This document shows, in pieces, positions 1-11,100 of a stretch of DNA of 64,000 nucleotides. This DNA is from Prostheceraeus crozeri. Taxonomy: Eukaryota; Platyhelminthes; Polycladida; Euryleptidae. The position numbers and the translations under genes are program-made. The stretch covers positions 868,001 through 932,000 of the forward strand of contig CAJQUW010001420.1 in the NCBI GenBank assembly GCA_907163375.1, read 5' to 3'. The notes below the pieces were generated by a model. It was not told where the DNA came from. It did no database searches and worked only from the letters and a program-made list of their open reading frames with translations. Within the stretch, counting starts at the first letter, position 1. The number at the start of each line of letters is the position of its first letter.

Positions 1-90
1 TTGTAAAGTTGGCGGAACTGCCGAGCGGAATCATTATTTAGTACAGCGAGATCCTGTTCGAAACAACTTCTACTTCATCAATTTCAGCCC

Positions 91-471
91 CTAATCAGAT
101 TCCACAAATTCGCAGTCGCTATAGAGAAATTCAAATTTAAAGATAGTTGTGGTTCCTTTGGGTGGTTCCGCTAACTTCACAAACGTGGGGGTAGAGAGAC
201 TGCCTCCACAATCGCTTGCAGGACCAAGCCGCACCGGTGCGTGTAGCATGCTCTCTATAGTGCCACATGATAGCCAGAGAGGGCACGACGATGATTGGCC
301 GGATTCCTCAACGTGTCAGATTAGCAAGAGCATGGAACACATCATATGTCCATCGTCTATTGATGCTTCCGCTTCACTGCCATTAGCCCATGTTCCACCA
401 ATCGTTTCATGAGAGCTTGCAAACTTCAACTCCTCAGTCGAGCCATCTGCCAATGTCCAACATTTAGACAT
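91..471 (-). pseudogene. Weak coding-like stretch of unknown origin, one internal stop
   Basis: On the minus strand a frame of 126 codons runs from an ATG at 471 to a stop at 91, broken once by TGA. It reads MSKCWTLADGSTEELKFASS, later GTWANGSEAEASIDDGHMM, and after the stop ESMLHAPVRLGPASDCGG. Base composition is less AT-rich than the surroundings and the residue mix looks protein-like. The frame is open about 18 codons further upstream of the ATG. I do not recognise a family. It could be a decayed gene exon, a transposon fragment or chance. Confidence 0.25.
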
Positions 472-479
472 CTTTCCAG

Positions 480-1500
480 ACTCCCACACTCTTGCAACTA
501 CTTTCCATAAGCACTATGCTTATTTCTTACTGCACGTCGTAGTAAGTTTGTTTGTAGCCTGTACACCGCTCGTAAATAGTGCAGTAGACTGCATGCGAAG
601 ATAGAGCAAATTAACTGCAAATGTTGTGTAAACTTCCACGAGGCAGGAAAAATATCGCTCCTTTAAATTAAGGACTCCTTTTAATTAAGGATTTTTTTGC
701 GAAGTAAAATTCACTGAAAGTGAAGAGCCTTTAGACTGACCATGGAGATGAAGCGCATAGAGGAATTTTATTTCGAAAAAAATCGCAATAAACATGAAAG
801 ATCGATATTTTACTTACCTCCTGGAAAGTTGCATAATGAATAACCTTACGCATAAGACAACGAACGATCTAATTGCAAGTACAACATCCTAAATTGAACT
901 CGATGTATGCTCAACTCGATAAATGCATGGTTCAATTTTCAATATCTTAGTTGTAATCAACTCTCAGCACTTTATATTTTATCTACAAAGAAATCATTGT
1001 AGCTGTATAATCGAGACAGTAATATTACGAAAGCTGTTTAAAATGTTAGAATATATACTTTGACACCTTGATTAATGGGTTTTTGGAAAAATCAACCTTT
1101 AAATTGTCTAACTATTATTTATTGATCTCCAACATGTTGATCTCAAGTGAAGGAAGAAGAATTACATGTAAGTACAGCATATAAATCACAGTTGAAAGAG
1201 ATGTCTTTGCAATGACACTCACCGTGGCAAGAAATAGAAAGAAGGGTGCAGCAGAGCGGAGTCGGCATGGTCACCCAAGATTTATCACTCCAACTGATAA
1301 CTACTCATTATTTTAAATGTTGGACACCATTAAATGCTGTATTCCTTTTCACTTAATAATGGTTCTGGTGTATTGTCCAAATGAGCTGTTAAAGATCAAT
1401 GACTAACAAGAAGACATTTCAAAGATTATTCTAACTTAAGGAGGCTATCAGAAAAAGGATGTAAGCAAAATAAACTCAACAATGTTACAATTTGAAGATT
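480..1500. other. AT-rich stretch, nothing recognised
   Basis: No open frame, repeat or RNA gene that I can support. It holds only scattered short AT-rich words. Confidence 0.5.
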
Positions 1501-1867
1501 TTCAACGACTTAATAATTATCCATACTGGAGAGGGACGATTCGGTCTCCCGATTTTTTGATGTGATCCTCGTAAAACTAAGTCGCCCGATCTACAATTTT
1601 GTGACCTAAAGTTTAGCGTATTTTCAAATTTTTCACTGAAATCATTACGTTCGTAAACTTTAAAAAAATCTGCCGAAATTGGTGATTTTAAATCTTGAAT
1701 AGCTTTTGCAACATGGAGATGAATCAGTTGGAGTAAATGAACATCGCGATAAGAAAGCTTAGACCGTAAATATGTTGTACCGTGAATGTCATGTGATTTG
1801 AAACATTGGTACGGAAGTTAAGGAGAGACCGATTCAGTCCCACGCGCTTCATAGTCCAATATGGATA

Positions 1868-1964
1868 GGGTTAAAATGAAGGTCTTAAAATCAATGTACC
1901 GCACAGTGGAAGCCAGGGTTAAAATGAAGGCTTAAAATCAATGTACCGTACAGTGCAAGCCATA
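1868..1964 (+). repeat. Two tandem copies of a ~48-bp unit
   Basis: The unit begins GGGTTAAAATGAAGG and ends near AGTG(G/C)AAGCCA. It occurs at 1868 and again at 1917 with a handful of differences. It lies inside a broader region (about 1510-2200) that also holds three related GGTCTC/GAGACCGATTC words in both orientations, so it may be part of a decayed inverted-repeat element. Confidence 0.7.
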
Positions 1965-2474
1965 TATGCCTACATTCGGGTTGTCCGTGTGTAGGCCCAA
2001 TTTGGTTGGTTTCTATTTTTCCACAATTTGTAGTTCTTTCACCTTTGACGATACTGAAATGTCTCAGGGATCTGCATGTGGATATGTTCCAGCAACGAAA
2101 TGTTTCTATCAAATTAAAGCATCTCATAATGGCTTCGTGCAATTCTGGAGACAATTAGTACATCTATGGGGCGAAGCGATGATTGGGAGACCGATTCAAA
2201 AGATATGTGAATAAATAATGTGTCGATGGTCAGATGTTCAGCATATCATCGATCACAAAGACCTTCTTCTTGCTAAGTTCACATCCACAAGTATAATCCA
2301 GACAGGCATTCAATGCATGATGTCAAGAGTGAGAGATCCACAGAAGAGAAAAAAAGTAAGGATGTTTTGTTCATCAATCATGTTATATACATTCATGTAC
2401 TAGGAACCATTTTTAAAAAAACTCAAATATTTCGCTTTTTTGATTATTTGATCTTTTATTAGTTTTTTCTAAAA

Positions 2475-2575
2475 ATGGCTCGCTCAACCGCTCGCTCACG
2501 ACAAAAAATCATCGCTCGCTCGCTCAATTTTATCTCACAATATTTTTTCGCTCGCTCATCCGCTCATCAAAAACT
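2475..2575 (+). repeat. CGCTCGCTCA-type short repeat cluster
   Basis: CGCTCGCTCA and shortened forms such as CGCTCATC and CCGCTCGCTC recur about six times in 100 bases. This is an imperfect low-order tandem repeat in otherwise AT-rich DNA. Confidence 0.7.
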
Positions 2576-2599
2576 TGAAAAAATACCGCAATAGGCAAA

Positions 2600-3732
2600 A
2601 TAGGCAATTACACCTGATTCAACCGGAGGCTCACCACTTATCAAAAGTGGCATTCCGTATTCATCTAATAAATTATATACGCAAGATAACTTAATACCGG
2701 TACCCATTAAGAAAGCAAGATGAGCAACAGCACACATTATGATTACATGAATCAAATCACGCTACATGCACTTAATGATTAATTTAGAGCAATTATCAAT
2801 AATGAATAATCATGATACAAGGAGGCATTCCTGGGATGGGTATGCAGTGAATGGGTAATTGCGAAAGGTCTGACAGGCCTTTCACAAACAATTATCTTGG
2901 CATATGTACTCATTACTGAATTATCATTACTCATTACTCGAAGCTTGAGAAGAGCGTTTTTAGGCGAAATTTTGCCCTCGTCTTTTTGAGCCTTACTTAG
3001 AAATTTTTGATGAGAACAAAATCCTTTTATAATGTTATTGCCTGATATCTGCCCTTTCTATAGATGCTAGCTAATTTTGTTTCGGATCTTTCATTGGTAG
3101 GCCGTGAATATCTCTCGGTAAACCTCATGCGTGATTTTTTGCTAAATTGGGTTTTTTGATAACAATGTATTCTTGAGAGTGGGACCTCTATGGGACGCAC
3201 CTCAGTTGCCCTTCCTAATAAGCCCATTCAAAAATATATGTAGGCCCTATACTAAGAAGTTATTCGGATGACAATCGGTCTTCAGCATATAGACGACTAG
3301 TTTTCAAAGTTTTCATGAGTGCTGTGCGTAGATTCTAAATTTAGTTAAAAATGATTGTCAATATCGTTGCAAACTGTGCACATTGTATTTGTTCCTAATG
3401 TCATTCTATTTTGTAATAATAAGACAAGTGGCAAAAATACATACCTGACTTACCTGGTGTCATCCTAATGATGCATGCTGATCAGTAGTGTGTCTGCTCT
3501 CGTGGTTTGTTGAAATAATTTATTATCTTCGGTTTCCAGTCACCGTTTCTTCTCGAATCATCGTCGCGTCATTTATAGTCGTACTCAAGTGCGTTCGTCT
3601 ATTATTGTTGTTGGATTGCCTGAGATCATCGTCTGAAATTCTTCCTATGTTGCCGTATGATTATTGCTCATCTGTCTCTTACAATCAATCTCTTGGGTGT
3701 AAAATTTCTGTACCGAATTTGACGCCATCCTG
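2600..3732. other. Spacer, nothing recognised
   Basis: Short open frames on both strands here look like chance: no motif, no splice context and no codon pattern. No RNA gene was seen. Confidence 0.45.
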
Positions 3733-3734
3733 TA

Positions 3735-5785
3735 GGGTAGGGTGGGTGGAATGGGTAGTTTTTAAAGAATTCATGTGATTTTCTCAATGTTCTCCATGTG
3801 CCACCTGGAATTTTGATAGCTGATCATCACATTCTATGTATTGGCTATACATAAATACCTTAATTGCTCAAAATAGTATTTCTGGTCATTGTGGAAATTA
3901 TGTTTTTTAAAGAATGTAGTGTATATCCATTTCACCCCCAAACGTGAGGTGAAATGGGTACAAATATAGTTTTTGAAAATGATATCAGTGCATGAAAAGA
4001 TAACTAAAAATATCAGAAACTTGTTAAGCATCACTATAATGGTATGCTATAATGGTCAGCTGCTACAATATTTGTTTTCATTGATGGGTTAAATGATGAT
4101 TATATTGTTGTCTTATAGAACTAATATGAATTGCAATAATGCGGTCGAAATTTCGATTTTTCTGAATTGTCGTTTGAAAAATCATATATTATTAGAACCG
4201 TTCATCATAAAAATTACAACTTCGTGAGATATCTATGACTTCATGACAACATAAAGAATTGGTCTAAAGAAAAAGTTAATATCAGAGAAATTATGAAAGC
4301 AAATTAGATGTGTCACTATCTTGACTTCAAAAGTTTGACCGCGGAAATTTCTCTTTCGCACTGGCGGTTTCTAATTGCCCGATGACATCTTTTAAATACA
4401 GTGCAGGTCGATATTTGAAACAGCAAGATTTCTCACAGTGCCCTGGACCACCTTCGCTTCTTTAAATGTAGCAGGAAAACTGAAACGCACTATCTCTATT
4501 TGACCGATGTACCGTCAGCTTTTATTCAAATTTTACAGCAACTCAGTCGTCCTGTTTCAAATCTTAGATTGATGGGAAGCCTGCATCTTCCTTTTCATTC
4601 ATGCCTTCATCTGAAGGTCCTCATTATCGCTCACCGTTGTATCTATGTTGTTCAATCGATTTGACAGCGGTTCGATGCAATCTTTGGATTTGATTATTTT
4701 CTCATACGAATATCACTTCTTTCTTCATCTTCAACACATTTCAAAGCTGATGACGATGTCAACGCTTCACCAGTTTTGTTCAGCGTATAATTTCTGATGT
4801 TCGAACAGGATCACGCGCTTTGGTTTCCTGGAGACTAGTAGGCCTACTGATAAGAACTGATGCCAAAACCCTTTGGATATTGAAAGCTCCCTTTGCCTGT
4901 AACTTTTCAGTCCGAGGCTTACAGTTTTTACCACAGATGTTCGAGAAACTGGATTTAGCATAGTACCACCATGGAATCTGCTGATCGCCGAATCTGGTTT
5001 CAATTGCTCAAAGACAGTCTATATGCATGACGATATGTTGGAAATCAGGCTTCGTCATCGAATTCGTTCGAGCCTATCGGACCATTACTTTCATGCTTCC
5101 TTCCATGCGTGTTTCAGAGCTAAAGAAATCATAAGGCTGAAGAGTACTATGTGGATTGTCGAGTGTCATACGATAGAGTAGAATAATTTCGTTTCGTTGG
5201 CAGACTTCAATGTTAGACTACAAAAAGCAGTGCTGTCTACTTGTATTCGTAAAAATCAAACTCAATGAACCGCACATGCACATATCACAACTGAAATGCA
5301 CCTATATTTATAAGACTAGCATATATCTCATGTAGACTTCAGCCTTGAGAAAAAATCGACACCTACTGTGTTGACATATGTATACCCGTTCACCCCACAC
5401 TTTTTCAGTAGTATACCCATTTCACCACATTTTTAAATTTTCAAACTTAACAGATAATAATGACGAATGTAGATTAGCCTATTATCACATCATAATTAGG
5501 AAAGTTTTAGCTTTTACAGTGATGCTTAAGCTAAGTCATGGTGCTCTTTCCCTTGCCGCAATAGGTAAGTTCGTGATCGTTCATTTTTTCCAGTAACAAA
5601 AAGGAAATCGAAAGTTGGTTTCCATGGAAAGAATTATAATTGTATATAGAACAAATTCATGCTAATATCACGCTATCATCATAATCCAAGCGATATACGG
5701 AAATGTCAACCCGCTTGGCTTCCAGATAACTTTAGGTGACTTATACCCATTTCACCCCATATATCCATTAGACCCCACCCTACCC
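3735..5785. mobile_element. 2.05-kb inverted-repeat element flanked by TA, family unknown
   Basis: The left end reads GGGTAGGGTGGG and the right end is its reverse complement; both are directly bordered by TA (3733-3734 and 5786-5787), as for elements with a TA target duplication. Just inside both ends, and at several internal places (3905-3960 as a hairpin, 5386-5425, 5738-5757), the word GGTGAAATGGGTA or its complement recurs. There is no coding capacity. A non-autonomous DNA transposon is the best reading, but the superfamily is not clear. Confidence 0.55.
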
Positions 5786-6164
5786 TACTCTTCGGTACCG
5801 CGTTCGCTCCTAAATTCCGAATCCTGATAAGTGCCAGCAATAATATTTGTGGAACCTCCCTCGTTGGTTCGAATCCTGAGTTGAAGAGACTGCTGGTGAA
5901 TTTCTGATGTTTAAGATTTTCCAATATCAAGGAATTAGTGGAGAGATACAAGTCATCGTGTAAACATTCTTTTAGTCTAGTGCATCGACTAAGCTGAAAC
6001 GGCTTCTGTTTCAGGCACATTCCAGATATATTTTTCTATTTTAGTGACATATTTTGAATATACTTGGTGATACCACCCCGAAGATGCGCAATACTCACAC
6101 TCTGGATCCACGAGCAGCAGCAGCGTTGCTTTGTCGGATATTTAAGCATGGGTTGAGTCGGGTT

Positions 6165-7130
6165 GTTGCGGTATCACTAATACTGTGAAGTCTGAAATCG
6201 AAAGTCTTAAATCAACAGTTCACCGTTGAGTTGAAGAATCGGATGATGCTAACAAACACCTGCAAACAAAGCTTACAGACTGAGGCTACTCTTAGGCGGC
6301 TAAGGAATATCCAGGTTCAGCAGAAATTCGATTGTGATTTGAAGTCGCTGGATAAATTTCAGCACAACATGATCTCAACGGTGTCCAAAGAAATAAGCGA
6401 TCGAGCAATAAAAAAAGGCACCGTGATCGTTTGTGATATTCCTGAATCCTCACACGGTTAATCAAATTCTGATCGATTAAAGTGTGTGGAGATTTTGCAG
6501 AAGATTGGTTGCGAAATCAACGGTGTCTGTGAAGTGCATCGTATTATCAAATCGAGTGTTAAACGACCTCGTCTCATAAAAGCAATCTGTAACAGCGTTG
6601 ACTTTCAAGAAATCGCCTTACAAAAGGCCAAGAGCGTGCGAAAGTTTGCTGATTTCAAGACGTACCTGAATCCTCATAGCACACCTCTACAATAAAGTTA
6701 TAGAAAGGCTCTTTCTGAAGCGCAGAAATTGTGAAGGAATGAGAGAGAAGATGTTATCTTCCGCAATGAAGTTCAGTGACGTAGACATAAAAAATGGCTA
6801 AAGACGGATTAACCTCCTAATTCTCAACAACCGACCATTCCTTATGAGAAACTTTTTTCGTTTATGCTTTGTAATGTACAGTCGTTATTGCTGAAACTTG
6901 ATGAACTCCGAGTTCTAGTTTCAATGACAAGATATTTTCATTTCCATAACTGAATCATGGTTTCAACCAATTATCGACAACGAACTCATTCAAATTCAAA
7001 GCTACATCTTTCGAAACGAAAGACGGGATAATGATTGCGACTCTGGAACTATTGTATATTCCCTGCCGTTTGTGTAACTATTGTATATTCGGTATCAACT
7101 CGTGCTACTTTTACTCGTGCCGGCGGCTGG
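6165..7130 (+). mobile_element. Degenerate CR1-like non-LTR LINE fragment (ORF1 end and endonuclease start)
   Basis: Frames at 6231-6461 and 6486-6695 read like the end of a CR1-type ORF1: VIVCDIPESSHG, then VEILQKIGCE, then KRPRLIKAICNSVDFQEIAL and F-K-T-Y-L-N-P-H-S-T-P-L-Q. After about 150 bases come pieces of an apurinic-type endonuclease: MLCNVQSLLLKLDELRVLV and, in another frame, ISITESWFQPIIDNELIQIQ. The order matches CR1/L2-like LINEs. Several stops and frameshifts break it, and no reverse transcriptase part is present, so it is a dead, truncated copy. Confidence 0.65.
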
Positions 7131-7693
7131 TTCCAACCCTGACTGATAGAACTATCAAAAACATCATCCGGACGGATTGTCTAGAAATTTAAAGCATGTA
7201 GGCTTGTGCTTGCCTGTAATAGGCTATTGTTTACCAAATTACTGATCATAGGACTACCATCGAATTTACTCACATCTGAAGTTCGCCAAAAAAGTTTTCG
7301 TGTACCTTTTAATACAGAGTTCTATAGTTAACGTATTACACATACGGTCTGCTCAAATTCATTGTCAATCTGCGACATTGCATTCATTTAAGTTATTTAA
7401 TGTTGCATTGACTTTACCGTGCCATCTTAGTTGATAATTTGATTTCAGCGCATCAGATGGTCAGATCGACAGACAGATGGAGTAATTCGAAATATTGATA
7501 AACGATATTCACATCTATGGCAATTAGCAGTGCTAGGAGATACTTACATGATATCATCGACAAAAAAGGAATTAACGGTGGCATCATGGCTCAAATATTT
7601 GATTTTGCTGGAACGTGTTCAACTCCGTACCTACATCGAAGTTACTAGTCAGTTCGATATTTTGTTGATATTTTTCCAGATTTGGTGATTACA

Positions 7694-8150
7694 ATGGGAC
7701 TGAATGGATTAATGGGTTTCGTGGACAATAATGTCAACACCTGCATTGATTTCGTAGACTTGATAGAAATTGCCCGCAGTAGAGGCGGAATCGAAATCCT
7801 TGTAGATTTCATCGCATTTTACTGCCACATGACAACTTCATTCAAAGAATATATGGGCAATTGTTATAGAAATGGTAACTCATACAATTTCCAGATCTAT
7901 GATGGAGAATACACACTTTATCATCAATGGATTTCTAAGCTGATCGCTGATTTGAAGTTTTACGATATACATTTCGTATTTTTCTGTGATGGAAAAGAAG
8001 GTAGTTCAGAAAAACACGCTGCTGCCAAAATGCCGACTTGGGAATCACGATATGGTCAGAAGTGTGAAAATATGAAAAAATATTTCAATTACGGACGAAC
8101 GGAAGTCTCGTCCAACGTAACAGAATTTCTGGTGTCTCCTCTGTTATCAA
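7694..8150 (+). CDS. Exon 1 of the XPG/asteroid-like gene (XPG N region)
   Basis: This exon encodes residues 1-152 plus one base. The start ATG has A at -3 and G at +4. It lies 14 bases after a pyrimidine-rich acceptor (TTTTTCCAG ending at 7679), so the 5' UTR is probably spliced from an unseen upstream exon. Visible motifs are MGLNGLMGF at the N terminus, LVDF with D38, FFCDG with D99 and a following PTWESRYGQK stretch, which matches the P-T-W-x-x-R pattern of FAM120/asteroid proteins. The donor is GTAAGA at 8151, leaving phase 1. The open frame runs on past the donor to 8239, but that tail is intronic. Confidence 0.85.
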
Positions 8151-11100
8151 GTAAGAATGTTTTAAATGATTGGGCTTTTGTGTCACTGGAAAGTAGAATA
8201 ATTGAATTCAGTTATTGCCAGGGGAGTTTGAAGCACTGACCAGGAATATCGGTTTATTAGGTCGGAAATTGTCCAGTCCAGTAGTTCGTCTCAGGGGCGG
8301 TTTTGTTGCATTGATCAACAGAGATTGAATTGCAGAGCAAGAATGTACATATAATCAATTTCAGAATAATTTTCTTAATATGTAGAACTCGTCTGAATCT
8401 TGAAAAACTTAAATAAATTCAGAAAATTCGTTGGTTGTGTTTAAAAGAGAGGGGATGTGTGGTAATGTACTATGTGCCTATTACCGACGGGATGCGGTCT
8501 TAAAGGATTCCATGCTTGATGCAGTCAGAAGCAAGTATAATTATCAAAAACAAAAGTACGAGCATGAGAGTGTTTTTGTTACCTCAACCAACTTTGCAAG
8601 ATGTGTTATTTTTTCGGTTTTATAAGACCTCATGCTTTTACAGTGAGAAAGAGTCTATCAAACGACCCATTAAGATTGATCAGGCAAACGATGTTCATAG
8701 TGTGAAAGCGCCTCAAAATTCAAAAAGTGAATTTGTTATTTTATCAGGAACCAGTTTTAATCAGCATTGCGATGACAAATTGACCAATCTTCATGAGGAA
8801 AAATGTCGCTTAAGTTGATTATCAATAAAATTTTGCTTAGTTTATGATATTGCTCCTGAAGATTGGTCAATCGGTGTCATTGCATTGAGAATTGAAACCA
8901 GTTGAGATGAAACAACAATGTAAGGGTAACCTTAACAGGTTGCAGTCTGTTTGCATAGCGTTTCATCTGATGGCATCTTGTCTTTGGGGAACACAACTCG
9001 CCTTGAATGACTTCATGAAATCATTGTTGCATACTTCGAGCAAGCATCTTTTAATCTTTTATCTAATTAATCTAATTAACATCATTAATCCAGCGTTTCC
9101 AAAAGTGAGCGCGCAGCTGCGCGGTTTTGCCGATTTCAGCGCGGAAAATTGAGAAGCTGCGCGGAATTTTGATGTCACAATCTTTTTTCAGTTTTAAGTA
9201 TGTTTTGAATCTTAGTGTGGTGTTTTTCACAGAAATCATTTCAAATTAGACATTGTTCACCTAATGTACAGCTTCTGTAGTACATTTGATAGAGGACATT
9301 TTTTGTTAGATAAAATAAAAGAAATGTACAAATTTTCGTGGACTTATCAGGTCCGCTTCATCAGGTTGCAGTGGTAAAACTGAAGTCAAACCAAAAGAGA
9401 GAACGATAGACGTGCGTATATTAGGTAAATACATTTCCCATCGGTTCATCGCACTGTGTGATTGCTGTGTATGGAAGGTCTCAGCGAATAATCGCGGGCG
9501 CCACTTCGTCTGCCTTGTGATGACGTGCGCCCTCGACTAATCAATAGCGTGATTCTTCTCGATTGAATGCTCTGCAAGGGCTAATTTCTGCAGTTGAAAA
9601 AGAAATAAGCTTCTGCAGCATTATTTCAATAATAGATGGGAACCAAATTAGGATAATTTAGCTTTTCTACTCATAAGATTGTAAAATGACTGCGAATCAA
9701 GATACATTCCCCTGCTGCTTGAAAACTTACTTATGCTTAAAACTTATTTCAAATCACGCTTTGTTTGACTGTGCATCATATTAGGCCCACCTAGTGCTGG
9801 GGAGAATAAGTAGACCACTCAAGTGCCACAAGTATCACTTTTGGCCCTTCAGATGGTCCATTTTTTCTACATCGCACTGTAAATGGATTCTATTGTTTTT
9901 TCGTTTTGAATGTGAGCTGTCGCGTGAAAATCATTATTTTACAGGTTTTTGAGAAACTTTACAGTGGAATCATCTCATCACCTCATCATATCCCTATCTT
10001 GATGAGGAGTCCTCCCTACCGACTTTCTTGCCATTCACTCCCTAGGAGAGGCATCTGCTCAAACGATGGCGGATATTATCAAAGAAGAGCTAGTATCAAG
10101 AAATATACCGTTACTAAATTGTATCGCTGTCATGTCGGATAGTGCCAACGTCATGCGTGGCCAGAAAGGTGGCGTCATATCCATCTTGAAGAAAGACAAT
10201 CCTAACTTGCTCGACGTTGGGGGTTGCTCAACGCACCATGTCCACAACTCGGTCGAGAAAGCAATGTCATCACTGGGCGAGGAGCTTGAAGAAGCTATCG
10301 ATGATACATTTTTCTATCTACGTTATGCCAAAGCCGCCAATTCTTTCATAAAAATTCAGAAAATGATGGACTTGGAACCTTTGAAATTTCTGCGTAGAGT
10401 GGAGACTAGATGGCTTCAAATTTATGAAGTGGTTCAGCGGTATCTGGAATTGCTTCCCGCTTTATCTGAATTCTTCTCATCGTTGCCAGCTTCGGAGCAG
10501 AAAAAGGAACGCGTTAAGAGAGTACGGAAATTCCTAGATTCTGCCGTTTCTCCCCTTTTTTGTGCTGTTCGCCCTGAAAACGTTGAAAGACTTCGAGATC
10601 TTCTTTCAAACGTCAGCTCCTGTGACACATTTGATCTACGATCGTATGGTATCGATCATTTCGGACGTCTGTTGTTCCTTTATTAGAAAAGAATATGTTG
10701 ACAAGGTGATGAATGAAGATGAATTCTACAACGTTCCAAATGTTGAACAATTATCGCATGATAATGTGCTGATTGGCGGGAAAGCTAGAGAAGCTCTTCG
10801 TAACGACCATCTTACGGCAGCACAACGTGCATTATTTTTTGAACGAGTTCGTCTGTTCTATGGCCGGCTCCTTCGATCTTTGATCCATTACTTGGCTATT
10901 GGTAAACGTCTTCTGAGGGCTTGCAAATTCTTAGATCCGAAGCAGAGGGAAAATGTTGAGGAAGAAGATCTCATATACGTCAAATCCCAATTGAATTTCG
11001 ATTGCGACGCCGACGCACTTCTTCTTGAATGGCGTAAGTTTCGTAGCGATGCGGAAATTGACACAGAGGAAGTCGACCTGCCCAAATTTTGGGAACAGAT

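Noticed and set aside
5865-5885. GGTTCGAATCC, like an internal B box of a tRNA gene
   Set aside because: No matching A box, acceptor stem or T-arm pairing around it, so not a tRNA or clear SINE.
8431-8818. Overlapping open frames of 64 and 100 codons just after exon 1
   Set aside because: They lie in intron 1, lack splice sites that fit the gene phase and show no family similarity.
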